From Clostridia bacterium (lineage in GTDB: Bacteria; Bacillota; Clostridia; Oscillospirales; Acutalibacteraceae): a stretch of DNA of 7,842 nt. A model generated the notes under the pieces. It was given only the letters and a program-made list of their open reading frames with translations, had not been told where the DNA came from and did no database searches. Positions within the stretch are counted from its first letter, which is position 1. Each line of letters opens with the position of its first letter. This document shows positions 6,661 to 7,842 of the stretch, in pieces. The stretch covers positions 1-7,842 of the forward strand of contig CAAGGN010000140.1 in assembly GCA_900769375.1 (NCBI GenBank), in the 5' to 3' direction. The translations under genes were made by a program, and so were the position numbers.

Positions 6661-7341
6661 GTGTCTTACCTTGATACCGAAAAAATTGATGAAAAAACCA
6701 GAATAAAATTAGAAGCTATGATTGAAAAATCATATTCATCATATTGGAAAAAGAAAAGACTTTTCGATATATTTTTCGCAACGCTGATTTTGCTCGGTTT
6801 TCTTCCGCTTATGGTTATAATCGCTATTATAATATGTATCGATGACCCAAGCGCAGGTCCCTTCTTCAAGCAAAAAAGAGTGGGTAGACACGGTAAGGAA
6901 TTTTATATGTATAAATTCCGTACTATGCGTCCCAATGCGGAACAACTTTTAGAAGAACTAAAAGATAAAAACGAAATGGAAGGTCCTGTTTTCAAGATAA
7001 AAGATGACCCAAGAATTACAAGAGTTGGAAAGATACTAAGAAAACTTTCTTTGGATGAACTTATGCAGTTTTTCAACGTATTTAAGGGTGATATGACCTT
7101 GGTAGGACCAAGACCGCCTCTGCCGAGAGAGGTTGAGTATTATACCGACTATCAAAAATTAAGACTGCATGTTACACCGGGTATAACATGTACTTGGCAA
7201 ATTAGCAAGAACAGGAACGACATTCCCTTTGAACAGTGGGTAGAGATGGATTTAGATTACATACAAAACAGAACTTTCCCCGGCGATATACTAATAATGC
7301 TTAAAACCCCTATTGTTATGCTTAGTGCAACGGGAAGATAA
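6661..7341 (+). CDS. Initiating polyprenyl-phosphate sugar phosphotransferase (bacterial sugar transferase family)
   Basis: This 226-residue monotopic membrane enzyme would transfer a sugar-1-phosphate from a UDP-sugar to undecaprenyl phosphate, the first step of repeat-unit synthesis. After a charged N-terminus, the segment KKRLFDIFFATLILLGFLPL and the following hydrophobic residues (about 35-60) form the re-entrant membrane helix. Then come FFKQKRVGRHGKEFYMYKFR, DDPRITRVGKILRKLSLDEL with the catalytic Asp132-Glu133 dyad, GDMTLVGPRPPLPREV and VTPGITCTWQ. The usual DELPQ reads DELMQ, and PGITGxWQ reads PGITCTWQ, small departures unlikely to abolish activity. The length equals the minimal catalytic form (PglC/EpsL/CpsE C-terminal domain), without the extra N-terminal membrane domain of WbaP. 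The start is GTG with GAGGG at 6649-6653, seven bases upstream. The substrate sugar is unknown. Confidence 0.95.
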   Translation: MSYLDTEKIDEKTRIKLEAMIEKSYSSYWKKKRLFDIFFATLILLGFLPLMVIIAIIICIDDPSAGPFFKQKRVGRHGKEFYMYKFRTMRPNAEQLLEELKDKNEMEGPVFKIKDDPRITRVGKILRKLSLDELMQFFNVFKGDMTLVGPRPPLPREVEYYTDYQKLRLHVTPGITCTWQISKNRNDIPFEQWVEMDLDYIQNRTFPGDILIMLKTPIVMLSATGR

Positions 7342-7365
7342 TCTCTTTTAGAGAGGAGAAACGAA

Positions 7366-7842
7366 ATGAAGGTCGCAATGATAGGTCATAAGGTTGTTCC
7401 GTCAAGACGCGGTGGAATTGAAAGCGTACTTACCAATCTGTGTCCTATAATGGCAGAAATGGGCGTAGACGTTACATGCTACAACCGTTCTTCCGATAAG
7501 GTTGAGAACGAATATATCGGCACGGTAGTAAATAATAAATACCGCGGTGTTAAAATTAAAAAAGCGTGGACATTAAGCGGTAAGGGCGTGTCTGCAATGA
7601 TTGCGTCTTTCACAGCTGCAATAAGTGCGGCATTTGGCAAATACGATATTGTTCATTTTCACGCAGAGGGACCTTGCGCTGCTATGTGGATTCCGAAAAT
7701 CTTCGGCAAACGCTGTATTGCAACCGTTCACGGACTTGATTGGCAGAGAGAAAAATGGAGTGGTTCTTTCGCCTCTAAATATATAAAATTCGGTGAAAAA
7801 GTAATGGTAAAATGCGCCGATGAAATTATCGTTTTAAGTGAA
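7366..7842 (+). CDS. GT4-family glycosyltransferase, N-terminal part (3' end cut by window)
   Basis: The open frame runs off the right edge, giving 159 residues of an expected 370-400. It begins MKVAMIGHKVVPSRRGGIES, where the nucleotide-binding loop SRRGGIES (13-20) matches GT4 enzymes of the Cps/Rgp rhamnosyl- and galactosyltransferase type (Pfam DUF1972/Glyco_transf_4). Further on come YDIVHFHAEGP (93-103), VHGLDWQREKW (121-131) and ADEIIVLSE (151-159). The HGLDWQREKW motif is very typical of this group. It would transfer a sugar from a nucleotide donor to the lipid-linked intermediate, often as the second sugar after an initiating phosphotransferase, which is its upstream neighbour. The start is ATG with AGAGGAG at 7352-7358, seven bases upstream. 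The catalytic C-terminal EX7E half lies outside the window. Confidence 0.93.
   Translation, partial: MKVAMIGHKVVPSRRGGIESVLTNLCPIMAEMGVDVTCYNRSSDKVENEYIGTVVNNKYRGVKIKKAWTLSGKGVSAMIASFTAAISAAFGKYDIVHFHAEGPCAAMWIPKIFGKRCIATVHGLDWQREKWSGSFASKYIKFGEKVMVKCADEIIVLSE

Noticed and set aside
7342..7354. TCTCT/AGAGA hairpin as a transcription terminator
   Set aside because: The stem is only five pairs and is followed by a purine-rich ribosome binding site, not a T tract.
1..7842. CRISPR array, tRNA/rRNA genes, insertion sequences
   Set aside because: I saw no spaced direct repeats, no cloverleaf or rRNA-like sequence, and no transposase or terminal inverted repeats.

Overview
The window looks like chromosomal DNA of a low-GC Gram-positive anaerobe of the Clostridia, probably an Oscillospiraceae/Ruminococcaceae- or Lachnospiraceae-type gut bacterium. 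This is inferred from strong GGAGG-type ribosome binding sites, some GTG and TTG starts, AT-rich codon use, a Clostridia-style cyclic di-GMP-I (GEMM-I) riboswitch and Clostridia-like c-di-GMP signalling proteins. I cannot name a species.

Layout. All genes lie on the + strand. Positions 2-397 hold the 3' end of a gene whose product ends in a PAS-like sensory domain of the sort found in clostridial GGDEF/EAL proteins. A near-consensus sigma-A promoter (394-422) overlaps its stop codon. It drives a leader containing a c-di-GMP-I riboswitch aptamer (about 427-518) that overlaps a long intrinsic terminator hairpin (505-561). Then come, packed with overlaps or gaps of at most about 25 bases: a stand-alone EAL-domain c-di-GMP phosphodiesterase (600-1439), a hexapeptide-repeat acetyltransferase of the serine acetyltransferase type (1456-1998), a Wzx/MATE-like polysaccharide flippase (2019-3518), a GT32-type glycosyltransferase (3515-4249), a GtrII-like membrane glycosyltransferase (4252-5784), a YdjC/ChbG/HpnK carbohydrate deacetylase (5798-6646), a polyprenyl-phosphate sugar phosphotransferase that would start the repeat unit (6661-7341), and the 5' part of a GT4 glycosyltransferase (7366 to the window end). 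I see no other terminator, so the whole set reads as one operon that continues downstream.

How it fits together. The phosphotransferase would load the first sugar-phosphate onto undecaprenyl phosphate. The GT4, GT32 and possibly GtrII-like enzymes would extend it, the acetyltransferase and deacetylase would adjust acetylation, and the flippase would export the lipid-linked unit. No polymerase or chain-length regulator is visible. They may lie outside the window.

The most notable point is regulation. The aptamer's ligand-binding 3' edge is the same sequence as the 5' arm of the terminator, so ligand binding should block termination (an ON switch). High c-di-GMP would then turn on exopolysaccharide genes together with a c-di-GMP phosphodiesterase as first gene, giving a self-limiting feedback loop. 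The parts are read from sequence. The sign of the switch and the loop are inference.
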